From positions 1 through 16,912 of the forward strand of contig UZAE01012391.1 of NCBI GenBank assembly GCA_900617975.1: a stretch of DNA of 16,912 nucleotides, in the 5' to 3' direction. This stretch comes from Rodentolepis nana. Taxonomy: Eukaryota > Platyhelminthes > Cestoda > Cyclophyllidea > Hymenolepididae. The notes beneath the pieces were generated by a model that did not search any database, was not told the DNA's origin, and saw nothing but the letters and a program-made list of their open reading frames with translations. A program made the position numbers and the translations under genes. Positions 10,101 through 16,912 of the stretch are shown piece after piece. The first letter of the stretch is position 1; each line of letters starts with the position of its first letter.

Positions 10101-13100
10101 ACTGTTATATTATCATAATTGCGCATTGTTGTAAACATTGCTGTCCTAGGCTCTACAGGGATGAATTATTCTAGTTCCCTCCCATTAATGCATTTCTTGT
10201 ACATTATTCAAATTGGAATACTTATCGAAAATTCGCCACTCTAAGGTATCTTCAAGATTCTTCTATTCTATTTGCCCATCTCGGAATGAACAGCTGGTAT
10301 TTGTGACAATCCGCACCTTTCCTTGAATCATAACATGTATTTTTCCGATTACCAGTCATTTGGAAGACCAACGTATTCCTCAGAAGTTAGCAGAAACAAA
10401 TATCTCATTGAACATCATTTTTTTCCATCTTATTATCAGTTACTTTTTGCATGTGGACATTTATCACCTGATTTTTTGCAAGATTTGGAGCGTTTGAATT
10501 ATTTTCTCTCATCAAAATACCCCTATGATATGATTTGATAAACTGCAAAGACACCAACTGCGTGTAAAATGGTTGAACAGGTGTTTAAAGGATCCTTGCC
10601 CGGCTAATCAGACCACAAGAGATGGATTTTAATCCTTTAATTTCTACCCACTTTGTGGTTGCATTGTTTATTTTAAAAGAAAGGAATTTGGTAATCACAT
10701 CGTGGATAAAAATACTTGCCTTCTTAGAACAAAAAGGACAATTGTTCAATTGGAACTCCCTGATAGTAACTTATGGCGAGGACAGACTCCAGATAATTTA
10801 GTTGTTTATATCAAATGGCAAGCGTTTTGATAGTCATCATTAGCCCTTTAGCGGACTTCAGGCTTCACAGAGAGGAGGAGGAACATCAAAGTGACAAACA
10901 AGTCGAGAGGGGGGGGGGGAACAGAAGAGTGTTTCAAACATGTAAAAGAGACAGACACAAAGGTAGATGAAAGGTGAGGTGAGTACTGTGGAAGTAGTCG
11001 ATTATGACATACAGTGGGGTGATGGTAGTTTGAAGTCAGGAGTAAACGGCCTGCTAATAGAGTAAACGTTGCCCAGGGTGCACCACATGGAGCTAAGTCT
11101 ATTGCGCATCCCGGAATTTAGATAAGAAAAATAACAAAACGATTGGTCTGCCGAACTTTGAGGATTAGAAAATAGATAGGAATCAGGGATTGTGGGGGAG
11201 TATTTTAAAGAAAAGAAATTACCGAGAGAAGGTGATAACCTTGTCATCAAGTTGACTAAATTTCAGTGAGGAGGATTTAGAAAAAGACGGCTAAAATTCA
11301 CTTAAAAGTCAACTTAAATTATGAGGAATTAGACATACACCGAATGGAGTTAAGGTAAATATTTTGAGAAATAAAGAAATAGGAATGTCCAATAAACGAG
11401 GTAACATAGCATTTGAACATCAACAGGCCCTAAATTCCTAAATGAACGGTTATCCTGAGTCAACATCTAACAATTGGTCACAGCTACTTCTCAAAAGAAG
11501 TATATTCAAAATAGACACACTTCCCCAAATGCAAGTTTTTATTTATTCCTCCAAATATGGATAGTGGTTTAAGTACTGATTTGCCACTTTTATTTATTTC
11601 AGAGTTCCAAACGTCAGTGATGTATGGAAACAGTGCGCTCGATCTCCATTGGGTGGTGATGAGAGCGGCTTGGTAATTTCTCCATCCTCCCTTAGTCTCT
11701 GTCCTTACAATCGTCTCCAAATCCTTCAATCCCTCTGTCCAGCCGCTGCTACCGCTATCATGATTCTGGGTGGACAGATGCCAGAAATGCGCAGTGAAAA
11801 CTGCCCCAACCAATCCCCTTGCTATCGTGCTTCCACCGTTACCGCTGAAGCTTGGTGTCCGCGGACCCTGATGACTTCGGAGGGTATTGAAGATCTCCTA
11901 CTTTTTTCGATGCCCGATGGTCTTGTAAGTTTACAAATTGCCTTTTTTTGCGACATTTTGTCTATTTTGTTGCATAAAATCAATGAAAAGCGAAATAATC
12001 CTTTAACGGCCGAATTAATTTTTTTGAAAAAATGCATCAACCGCACTCACGCGTGTCTCAGCAGACTGATGCCGCCGGCGTGATGAGTTTTGGAGGTATC
12101 AGGGGAAGGGATGTATTAAACATGTTTTAAGCGCCAATAGCGCCTTCTGTTACGAGTCTATTACCAATGGACCGTACGATCCTAATTGCCTTAAACGGTT
12201 AAACCAAGCCAGTAGTTAGATTAAGGTTTAAAGGAAAAAATAATTCTCGAATTTATCCACTCACCTTTAGATAAACATATATCGTGCGCTCAAGTTAAAT
12301 GAATTAGCAGACGGTGACTAACCCCTAACAACATATTTATTTATATCAAATGGCAGGCATTTTGATAGTTATCATAAGCCCTTTAGTTGACTTCAGGCTT
12401 CACAGAGGGGAAGGTACATCAAAGTGAAAAAAAGTCGAGAGGGGGAGGGGGGGGGGGAACAGAAGAGTATTTCAAAGATGTAAAAAAGACAGACACAAAG
12501 GTAGAGTGAAAAAGGTGAGGCGAGTACCGTGGGAGTAGTCGAATATGACATACAGTGAGGTGATGGTATTTTGAAGTCGGAAGTCAACTGCCGATTAATA
12601 GACTTTTTTGCCGTATGAGTATACGTTGCCCAGGGTGCACCACGCGGAGGTAAGTCTATCGCACACCCCAACCCTAACAACATTGATTATGGAAAATTGT
12701 AAATGCGCCTGGATAAAATAGGGCAGAATTGCTCTTTTTAGAATATCCTACTAGCCACTAAAATGTCGACCTAATTTGTCATTAGAACACAGCTTAGAAG
12801 TAGATATAATAATAAAGCCAAGTAGAGTGTAATACTCTCTGACAAATGCGTCCTCTTTTTGTATTAGATTGAAAATTGTTTTGATTGCCCGAAAAAGACA
12901 ACAAAATGCGGGAACAATAACAATTAGTATTGAGAAGGAAATAAACAACAGATTCCGAAATTTCATCAAAATTCTAAGGCCGCAAAATCATGCCCATACA
13001 TTGGCTGGGTTAAAGACCGCATTCTAGTATACATAGCTGATTGATTACCACCAAGGAAAGGTGAAAATTATGTTGGCAATATATGTAAAAATAAAGTTAA

Positions 13101-15888
13101 TTGTTTATTTGCATTCCATGGCGGCGCAAAACGCTGTTGTAGCTTCTAATCGTGGGACAACAGTCAGATACGCAGTTATGAAAAGGAAGGTCAGTTTTAA
13201 GTGGAAGTGTGGGTTAAATGGTTGCTTGAGATAATAAGGCGGACCCCACTGAAAGTGTCACTGTAAAAATAATTGGTAGTCATGCAAAATTTCAATAAAA
13301 AGTCTTATGTATTACGACTCATTTAAACCCTATCATTAAAAATATTGATTTTCAATAATTTCGTCTATTTTCTTGGAAGGAAAGTTAGAGTGAATACTTC
13401 AAATAGTATTTACAGCTTTAAGCCTATATTTTATCACCTAGGACGTCGACTCCTCATCCTCAAAGCAAAATTGCCTCCTTCGGGGTGGAACTCTGGATGG
13501 CCTCCTGGTATACGCCCTGAAAATCTTTCGCAAAAGCACTCCAGGTACTACTACTACTACTTGCCCTTTCCTCTCCTCCCTCCTGTTTTTTTCTAAAGGG
13601 AACAATTAATTATTTAAGTACACCCTGAGCTAAAAGTACATATTTACGGATCGAATGGGCCTTTATTACACATTTTTCTCCTATCGACTTAGCAAATAAG
13701 TGCTTTTTGTCTCCAGGGAAGAGATCTTACTTTTCTCAGTTATTGCTTGCTCCAGGGATAAAGGCCTGTGTTTGATTACAGACTTAACTTTGCCTGTGCA
13801 AAAAGTAACCTTAAATGTGAGAGTCTAGATACTAGCTTTGTTTTAACCATAAACGCTCTAAAAGAGTGATTAACCACGACCAAAACCACTTTTCGGCTTT
13901 GTTCTGCCAAAAAATAGGCTTAACTCCTGGTGCAATCTCTCTTGTGAAACAAACTGCAAAATCCATTACTCAATTATTACAGCTAAAAGTTGAAATCATT
14001 TGTTGAAGTATTTAATATGGAATTTCTTCATTGGGCTGTTTGTGACGTAGTTTTTCGTTTTTAAAATCAATACATACTTTAGCTCACGCAACTTTCGCTA
14101 ACAGTGGGGTAATAGTGAATAAATGATTATTTGACTTTATTTTCATTATTCCTTCCTTTGAGTGATCAACTTGACACTCTTCTATTTGACCTTTTAATTC
14201 CGTAAGGCAATTGCATCCCATGCAACGATGTACGCTTACTTTTATCATTTTCAATCTTTCAAAATTCATTCAATTCAAATTTTGAAATAGTAAAACAAAC
14301 AAATGGCTGTACTGTAAGCTGTTCTGCGCCAATTAAAGATAAAAGACAGTGACAACAATTTTTTGAATGTGTGCAGGAAAATTCAAAATAGCTAAGATGT
14401 TCTCATTATATCCAATTCGATATTGGGCACTGACTTTGCATTGATTAGTTAAGAAGACGACCTTTTTAACCTAATTTCACAATCCACAGGTCATTATAGG
14501 ACCTTGAACACTTATTTATCTCTCTCTCCCCCTTCACCATTAAGTAATGCTAATTTTGACTACCCTCTTTAAGCCTTCTACAACACCACAACTAGACAAA
14601 GCATTCTTTAGGGAAAAAACAAAAGCGAATTGATTTGTTCCTGCATTCTTTAGATACTTACGAGAGCCTAATTTCAAACATCTTCATACAACTCTACCCC
14701 ACATTCACCATTCCAATGGAAGTTGTTAATAGACTCATACAGCGCTATCTGGCTTTCGTTCCTATCGAGCCTGGTGGTTTAGGATGCATTGAAGTGAGCG
14801 AAAAGGAGATGGACTTTGATGTTCAATGGAGTGAGGCTTTGAACATATTGCAATTTCTTCACACACTGGTAAAATAACGATTATATTGCTCCCCTTTCCT
14901 TTTATAACGCAAAGCGATTCATACTGACTCGACCTTCTTTCAGCTTACTCGAACAGAAAGACGACTGTATGACTGCAAGCTAGAGACAAAGATAATCAGA
15001 TTTGCTCAGCTGCTAAAGGTAGACGCTCGAATTGCTGAACAGAAGTCTTCCGGTCGAAATGTCTGCGTTATTGACGAGAGTGAAGATGAAAATTTGGTCT
15101 GCTTTCACACTGATCCTAATGATTCCAAATTAAACTACCTGAATCCAATTGCAGCTGAGCTGAATAGGATAAGTGAATGTCTAATAGATCTCTTACCCCT
15201 CGGAGGCCTAAAAGGAGGCATATTGGAGCAACCAACTGATAAAAATCATGAGAAAGCAATCGAGTCAACTAAAGAAAATTCAAAATATTGTACATGCCAA
15301 AAAAGGTGAGTTTCGTCCTTATTCATTATACTTTTTTCCACAGACTGAATCGATTTTTACTGTATGGCGTTAAGGAGCTCGCAGAACAGATTACCGCTAT
15401 GGAGGAAGTCTTTTTCGATAGCATTAAGGTAATCTACTGCAATATTCATCGAATAAATCTTTCAGATTTACGAATTGATCAACATTAAAGACTTGGAGAA
15501 GGGCAACACCCCAACCCTTTCTCGTTGTGTTCAGCATTTTAACGACTTGAATTCTATGGTGAGGTGTCTGATTCGCATGGCAAAGGAGTTGGGCCAACCG
15601 CTACCTAAGTGTCAACCGATGAAACCGGAAGATAATAATCCAGAGGATAAACAGATCGGACTAGTTCAAAAGTGTTCCCTTTGTGGACTTGAGAAGGAAT
15701 CGCTGGCACCGAATAGCCCGGTGAAAGAGAGCCAGCCAAAAGTCTCAGGAAATACAACAAGTCCTAGGAGGAATAGCTTGAAAAGTTACCTCTGCATGTC
15801 ACCAATAACACAGAACTCATCAATGAGTGTAAGGAAAAGGAATTTCATACTTGAGAAGACACTGTCCCATCTTTGTGACTTGGCTGAG
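1574..15888 (+). CDS. RasGEF-family exchange factor gene, RAPGEF1/C3G-like, partial
   Basis: This is the span of one multi-exon gene, partial at its 3' end and possibly at its 5' end. RasGEF proteins load GTP onto Ras-family GTPases; the C3G subgroup acts mainly on Rap1 in adhesion and differentiation signalling. From 11603 onward, six exons join in phase to encode a lead-in (IEDLLLF), a RasGEF_N domain starting at LRGGT, a charged linker, and the start of the CDC25 catalytic domain (LAEQIT, then HFN with VR four residues on). The lead-in, the REM opening and the HFN-VR spacing are what favour C3G. The 5' exons match nothing I recognise, and the C3G Crk-binding proline motifs are not seen in them. 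RasGEF membership is firm; the C3G assignment is probable. The remaining catalytic domain, including the helical hairpin that opens the nucleotide site, lies beyond 15888. Confidence 0.72.
1879..2346 (+). other. Intron, 468 nt
   Basis: The intron runs from GTGAGT to TTTTTTAG and is A+T-rich. No repeat or coding-like frame stands out within it. Confidence 0.65.
2347..2459 (+). CDS. Short exon encoding a disordered Ser/Pro/Ala/Asp segment
   Basis: The 113-nt exon follows a T-rich acceptor (TTTTTTAG) and ends before GTAGGT at 2460. It reads 37 full codons in phase 0 and leaves two bases (AC). The residues include SSEKREDAASGPGAAPLDD and SGQSDALSSPEN. This low-complexity polar segment looks like an unstructured linker. 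It adds no recognisable domain. No PxxPxK-type Crk-binding motif, as found in vertebrate C3G, is present here. Phase fits the upstream exon and several downstream candidates. Confidence 0.68.
2501..2524. repeat. CA-type microsatellite
   Basis: CGCACGCACG grading into repeated CA; it lies just downstream of the donor at 2460. Confidence 0.9.
2561..2575 (+). CDS. Possible 15-nt microexon
   Basis: A very good acceptor (pyrimidine-rich, TTCCTATTAG) is followed after 15 bases by AAG and GTATAG. The candidate takes one base to finish the codon left by 2347-2459 and leaves two bases, so it can be included or skipped without changing the frame. It would add Gly-Gly-Arg-Lys and part of a Ser or Arg. 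There is no direct evidence that it is used. Confidence 0.25.
3191..3387 (+). CDS. Probable helical exon, 197 nt
   Basis: This exon contains no long ATG-initiated ORF. It starts after GGTTGCAG and ends at ACT followed by GTGAGT, a near-ideal donor. One base completes the Thr codon left by the exon at 2459; then 65 codons are open and one base is left over. The residues are protein-like and rich in Leu, Ser, Glu, Arg and Gln (SVLRSFCQNIQEIEAMHD, LRGNRCQADRLLFQSIKEGL), suggesting helices. The next candidate at 3499 lies 111 nt away and matches in phase. No homolog was recognised. A 65-codon open frame alone is not rare in DNA of this composition; the case rests on the combination of both splice sites, phase and residue content. 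Confidence 0.55.
3499..3572 (+). CDS. Probable short exon, donor uncertain
   Basis: After TATGCCAG two bases finish the codon left by 3387 (T plus TT, Phe), then the frame reads IEPEISKLKDVCVKRSSPEAL and on to a TGA at about 3613. The charged, helix-like content continues smoothly from the preceding exon. The 3' end is uncertain. GTATTA at 3573 gives the end used here, and GTATGC at 3531 would give a shorter form; both end in phase 0. A further acceptor (GATTTTCAG, ending at 3642) opens only a short frame that soon meets a stop. Confidence 0.42.
4140..4171. repeat. AT dinucleotide tract
   Basis: An uninterrupted AT run of 32 bases in the long intronic interval. Confidence 0.95.
6843..6865. 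repeat. Imperfect GT tract
   Basis: GTGTGTGTGCGTGTACGTGTG, an interrupted GT repeat. Confidence 0.85.
9486..9505. repeat. C20 homopolymer
   Basis: Twenty consecutive C residues, followed by a pyrimidine-rich region with a second C-rich tract at 9866-9879 and a G-rich patch near 9566-9576. The run produces spurious poly-Pro reading frames. Confidence 0.93.
10013..10033 (+). CDS. Possible 21-nt microexon
   Basis: The acceptor is nearly perfect (TTGCTTCTTTCTCAG) and the donor is ideal (ATT then GTAAGT), only 21 bases apart. One of three frames is open. It takes one base to finish a codon, encodes Glu-Thr-Gln-Met-Val-Lys and leaves two bases. That is exactly the phase needed by the exon at 11603, and the segment is symmetric, so inclusion or skipping preserves the frame. 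Confidence 0.4.
10795..10801. repeat. Left target-site duplication of repeat copy 2
   Basis: AATTTAG, identical to 11115-11121. At seven A+T-rich bases it is less decisive than that of copy 3, but its position agrees with the repeat boundary. Confidence 0.5.
10802..11114 (-). repeat. SINE-like repeat, copy 2
   Basis: This is a full-length-looking copy of 313 bp beginning TTGTTTATATCAAATGGCAA and ending near GCGCATCCCGG. It has a G11 run (10909-10919) and a deletion of about 16 bases relative to the other copies in the region before AACGTTGCCCA. The heptamer AATTTAG occurs immediately on both sides (10795-10801 and 11115-11121), consistent with a target-site duplication. It lies in the intron preceding the exon at 11603. 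Confidence 0.8.
11115..11121. repeat. Right target-site duplication of repeat copy 2
   Basis: AATTTAG, identical to 10795-10801, at the repeat's right edge. Confidence 0.5.
11603..11924 (+). CDS. Exon leading into the RasGEF_N domain
   Basis: The 322-nt exon has a strong acceptor (TTTATTTCAG) and an ideal donor (CTT then GTAAGT). One base completes a preceding codon; 107 codons follow and end in phase 0. G+C is clearly higher than in the flanks. The protein includes VPNVSDVWKQC, SLCPYNRLQILQSLCPAAA and, near the end, SEGIEDLLLFSMPDG. The last part resembles the short hydrophobic lead-in that precedes the REM domain of C3G. Several Cys residues (CPNQSPC, AWCP) could be structural, but no known zinc-finger spacing is seen. 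Continued reading past 11924 to the stop at 12083 is intron read-through. Confidence 0.88.
12323..12334. repeat. Left target-site duplication of repeat copy 3
   Basis: CCCTAACAACAT, identical to 12672-12683, directly abutting the repeat copy. Confidence 0.75.
12335..12671 (-). repeat. SINE-like repeat, copy 3
   Basis: This copy is about 337 bp, starting ATTTATTTATATCAAATGG and ending GCACACCCCAA. It carries G5-A-G11 at 12441-12457. The 12-mer CCCTAACAACAT flanks it at 12323-12334 and 12672-12683, a clear target-site duplication. Read on the minus strand, the element starts GGGGTGTGCGATAG and ends in an A/T-rich tail (ATAAATAAAT), as retroposed elements do. No convincing Pol III A/B boxes were seen, so its class is not proven. 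Confidence 0.83.
12672..12683. repeat. Right target-site duplication of repeat copy 3
   Basis: CCCTAACAACAT, identical to 12323-12334, directly abutting the repeat copy. Confidence 0.75.
13442..13544 (+). CDS. Exon encoding the start of the RasGEF_N (REM) domain
   Basis: This 103-nt exon is easily missed because the longest open frame across it is a different one. In the frame set by the previous exon it reads DVDSSSSKQNCLLRGGTLDG, then LLVYALKIFRKSTP, and leaves one base (G). The L-R-G-G-T-L segment is the hallmark opening of RasGEF_N domains (typically I/L-R/K-x-G-T/S), followed by the first helix. The acceptor is CACCTAG and the donor is CCAG then GTACTA. The upstream in-frame codon is a TAG that overlaps the acceptor, which fixes the exon start. 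G plus AT of the next exon makes Asp. Confidence 0.85.
13545..14653 (+). other. Intron, 1109 nt
   Basis: It begins GTACTACTACTACTACTTG, a short TAC repeat right at the donor, and ends in GCATTCTTTAG. Flanking exons join in phase within the REM domain, so no extra exon is needed. A minus-strand frame at 14084-14269 has no supporting features. Confidence 0.78.
14654..14868 (+). CDS. Exon encoding the core of the RasGEF_N (REM) domain
   Basis: The 215-nt exon takes two bases to complete Asp and reads 71 codons, ending in phase 0 before GTAAAA. It contains SNIFIQLYPTFTIPMEVVNR followed by LIQRYLAF. This corresponds to the family segment FLLTYRTF, then x-P-x-E-x, then L-I-x-R-Y. The Thr-Tyr-Arg core is replaced here by Leu-Tyr-Pro, so the motif is diverged. 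WSEALNILQFLHTL at the end fits a later REM helix. In SOS the REM domain supports the catalytic hairpin and forms part of an allosteric Ras site; whether either applies here cannot be seen. Confidence 0.9.
14869..14943 (+). other. Intron, 75 nt
   Basis: GTAAAA to TTCTTTCAG. An in-frame stop arises immediately on read-through (AAATAA), confirming the need to splice. Confidence 0.88.
14944..15305 (+). CDS. Exon encoding the REM end and acidic linker
   Basis: The 362-nt exon has a strong acceptor (TTCTTTCAG) and donor (AAAAG then GTGAGT), enters in phase 0 and leaves two bases. Its first part (TERRLYDCKLETKIIRFAQL) is helical and completes the REM region. It is followed by an acidic stretch (VIDESEDENLV), a mixed segment with LNYLNPIAAELNRISECLI, and a polar end with CTCQKR. 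The linker between REM and catalytic domain varies in this family. The exon shares no recognisable domain beyond that. Read-through meets TGA just after the donor. Confidence 0.87.
15306..15343 (+). other. Very short intron, 38 nt
   Basis: GTGAGT to TTTTCCACAG. Removal joins AG and A into Arg and continues into the catalytic domain; read-through gives an immediate in-frame TGA. Confidence 0.9.
15344..15428 (+). CDS. Exon encoding the start of the RasGEF catalytic domain
   Basis: The 85-nt exon reads RLNRFLLYGVKELAEQIT, then AMEEVFFDSIK, and ends in phase 0 before GTAATC. L-A-E-Q-I-T followed by a short helix and F-F-D-S-I-K matches the conserved opening of CDC25 domains (typically I/L-A-x-Q-L-T-L-x-E/D-x-x-L-F-x-x-I). 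The segment marks where the exchange domain begins. Confidence 0.9.
15429..15465 (+). other. Very short intron, 37 nt
   Basis: GTAATC to ATCTTTCAG. Its length is not a multiple of three and retention shifts the frame to a stop soon after. Confidence 0.9.
15466..15888 (+). CDS. Exon encoding the RasGEF catalytic domain, with a large insertion
   Basis: The 423-nt exon runs in phase 0 at both ends. It starts IYELINIKDLEKG and continues to CVQHFNDLNSMVRCLIRMAK (H at 15535), matching the CDC25 helix H-F-N-x-x-S/L-x-x-V-R. The last 19 codons (RKRNFILEKTLSHLCDLAE) match the following helix, which in the family usually comes within about ten residues. Here the two are separated by roughly 80 residues (about 15589-15831). 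That insertion is polar, rich in Ser, Pro and charged residues, with a C-S-L-C pair (15673-15684) and S-P-R-R-N-S. The exon ends at GAG then GTAATT. Read-through stops at 15895-15897, but that would cut the domain before the conserved N-F-N-S region, so I treat 15889 as a donor. Confidence 0.87.
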
Positions 15889-16912
15889 GTAATTTGACCT
15901 AAACTATTGTATTCTATGATGTTTGTACTACCAAATCGTTCGATTTTCGAGTCAACTCGTGCTTATAGATATGAATAATAGCGTATATGTCTAGCAAGTG
16001 AAGCTGTCTCAAAAAAATTCTAATTTCCGTGATCCGCTTGAGACCGAGTCCATTCAATCCAATCCACGTGCAAGACTCATGTTCAATGTTTTATACCATC
16101 TTACTTTAACAATTATAAAATAGAAAAATATGCCTCATTTTTTAGGTAATTATGTTTCTTTATATGTAAGGTTTAGTAGATAGAGGGTGTCATGACTGAA
16201 CCCAGGTATGGGGTAGGGAATATCAGCATAACCAACCATTAAATCATGAAATGATTGAAATGATGATGATGGTGATTGGTATTTGCTGGCAGAGGAAAAT
16301 ATTACAGTCTTTCAATTTTAAGTCAACAACCTGACACCCAGAAAACCTTCAATACCCTTATTCCTTCCGCTTCGTGATTCCTTACTTAGTTATCTTTGAC
16401 GGTGTTTCATGTACTAAAATATAAAATCTATTGCATTGTATCGCCCCGTGGATTGACGACCATTTAGATGCAGATTCCAAAGGGCTTTTGGCCACTAAGA
16501 AAGCCGCATTAGACAATGTTAACCTATTCGAAATAAGTAAAGTTTGTATATTGCTTCTGGAGTGAATTTAAATGCACATCAATTTCCTAGATATAACGCC
16601 AAATTGGTTCGTACTTTAAGGACACTCACAGTTCATGTAAATCTGAATGAAAAAAACGCCCATGGTCTCCGATCTTAATTTATTCTGGTTTCTGCGGCAT
16701 AAATCTTCTTAAACCGATATTCTTGCACTCCCAGGAAAGTGTCCCAAACTTTGACCTTAAAATTACTTTAATTTTATGTTCCCATTACCTGACGAGTAAA
16801 GATTATTTGGAGTGCAAAAAATTGATTGAAACTTAAAATTACCAATTATAACCAGTTTTTCACAAAATCGGATGCTACCACTTGTCTCAAATTAGTTACT
16901 GTAAAGTTCTTA
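15889..16912 (+). other. Partial intron at the window end
   Basis: After GTAATT the sequence is A+T-rich for 1024 bases with no frame resembling the missing catalytic helices. The short frame after the acceptor-like GGCAG near 16292 stops after 13 codons and does not look like a RasGEF segment. The next exon is expected beyond the window. Confidence 0.65.

Larger units (their letters stand above)
10034..11602 (+). other. Intronic interval with SINE-like repeat
   Basis: The stretch runs from GTAAGT to the acceptor TTTATTTCAG before the exon at 11603. It contains the second repeat copy (10802-11114). The remainder is A+T-rich. An open frame at 10323-10538 has unremarkable composition and no convincing splice context. 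Confidence 0.5.
11925..13441 (+). other. Intron, 1517 nt, with SINE-like repeat
   Basis: It runs from GTAAGT to TATCACCTAG and carries the third repeat copy (12335-12671) with apparent target-site duplications. Flanking exons join directly in phase 0, so no extra exon is required. Outside the repeat nothing notable is visible. Confidence 0.8.

Noticed and set aside
10323..10538. 71-codon open frame before repeat copy 2
   Set aside because: Length is within chance expectation for this composition, and no acceptor-donor pair or family motif is seen.
11484..12046. Two minus-strand open frames opposite the exon at 11603
   Set aside because: Antisense shadows of the higher G+C coding exon, with no domain or splice support.
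11649..12083. 144-codon open frame as a complete gene
   Set aside because: It begins inside the exon that starts at 11603 and runs past the GTAAGT donor at 11925 into intron sequence.
12751..12969. Minus-strand hydrophobic frame next to repeat copy 3
   Set aside because: Hydrophobicity follows from T-rich codons; there is no splice or family support.
13345..13596. Plus-strand open frame of 83 codons
   Set aside because: It overlaps the real exon 13442-13544 in a different frame. The frame set by the neighbouring exons gives the REM opening motif LRGGT; this one gives no recognisable sequence.
14084..14269. Minus-strand 61-codon frame with paired cysteines
   Set aside because: A single C-x-x-C in a chance-length frame inside an intron is not enough for a zinc-finger call.
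15889..15897. TGA at 15895 as the gene's true stop
   Set aside because: It would end the protein in the middle of the catalytic domain, and GAG-GTAATT is a good donor. A short isoform remains possible.
1..16912. CRISPR array, tRNA/rRNA genes, operon or novel multi-gene defence-like system
   Set aside because: No regularly spaced repeats, no cloverleaf-like sequences and no gene cluster seen; the three long repeats are dispersed and behave like mobile-element copies.

Overview
The window is intron-rich, A+T-rich eukaryotic DNA holding most of one plus-strand gene. No bacterial, phage or CRISPR features are visible. Two introns of 37-38 nt sit beside introns of one to several kb. That mixture is typical of parasitic flatworms, and an A+T-rich tapeworm is my best guess. 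This is an inference; no species-specific marker was recognised.

The gene encodes a guanine nucleotide exchange factor of the RasGEF (CDC25) family. Its 3' half is well supported by six exons (11603-11924, 13442-13544, 14654-14868, 14944-15305, 15344-15428, 15466-15888). They join with GT-AG introns and unbroken phase into 503 codons. The protein has a short lead-in, a RasGEF_N (REM) domain opening with L-R-G-G-T, an acidic linker, and the first helices of the catalytic domain (L-A-E-Q-I-T and H-F-N followed by V-R). Spacing and motifs resemble RAPGEF1/C3G, the Crk-bound activator of Rap1, more than SOS, RasGRP or RalGDS. The catalytic domain carries an insertion of about 80 residues and runs off the window after the donor at 15889.

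The 5' half is less certain. Clear exons lie at about 1574-1878 and 2347-2459. Probable exons at 3191-3387 and 3499-3572 were found from splice sites and phase, not from long ORFs. A 21-nt microexon is possible at 10013-10033. At least one more exon seems to be missing between 3573 and 10012. The true start codon may be upstream of the window.

The rest is intronic or upstream DNA. Its most distinctive content is a short interspersed repeat of about 310-340 bp, present three times in the same orientation (1-247 truncated by the window edge, 10802-11114, 12335-12671). Two copies have apparent target-site duplications and all share the same sharp right end. I read it as a SINE-like element antisense to the gene. 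Simple repeats include CT/CA, CA, AT and GT tracts and a C20 run. I found no tRNA, rRNA, second gene, or evidence of an undescribed multi-gene system.
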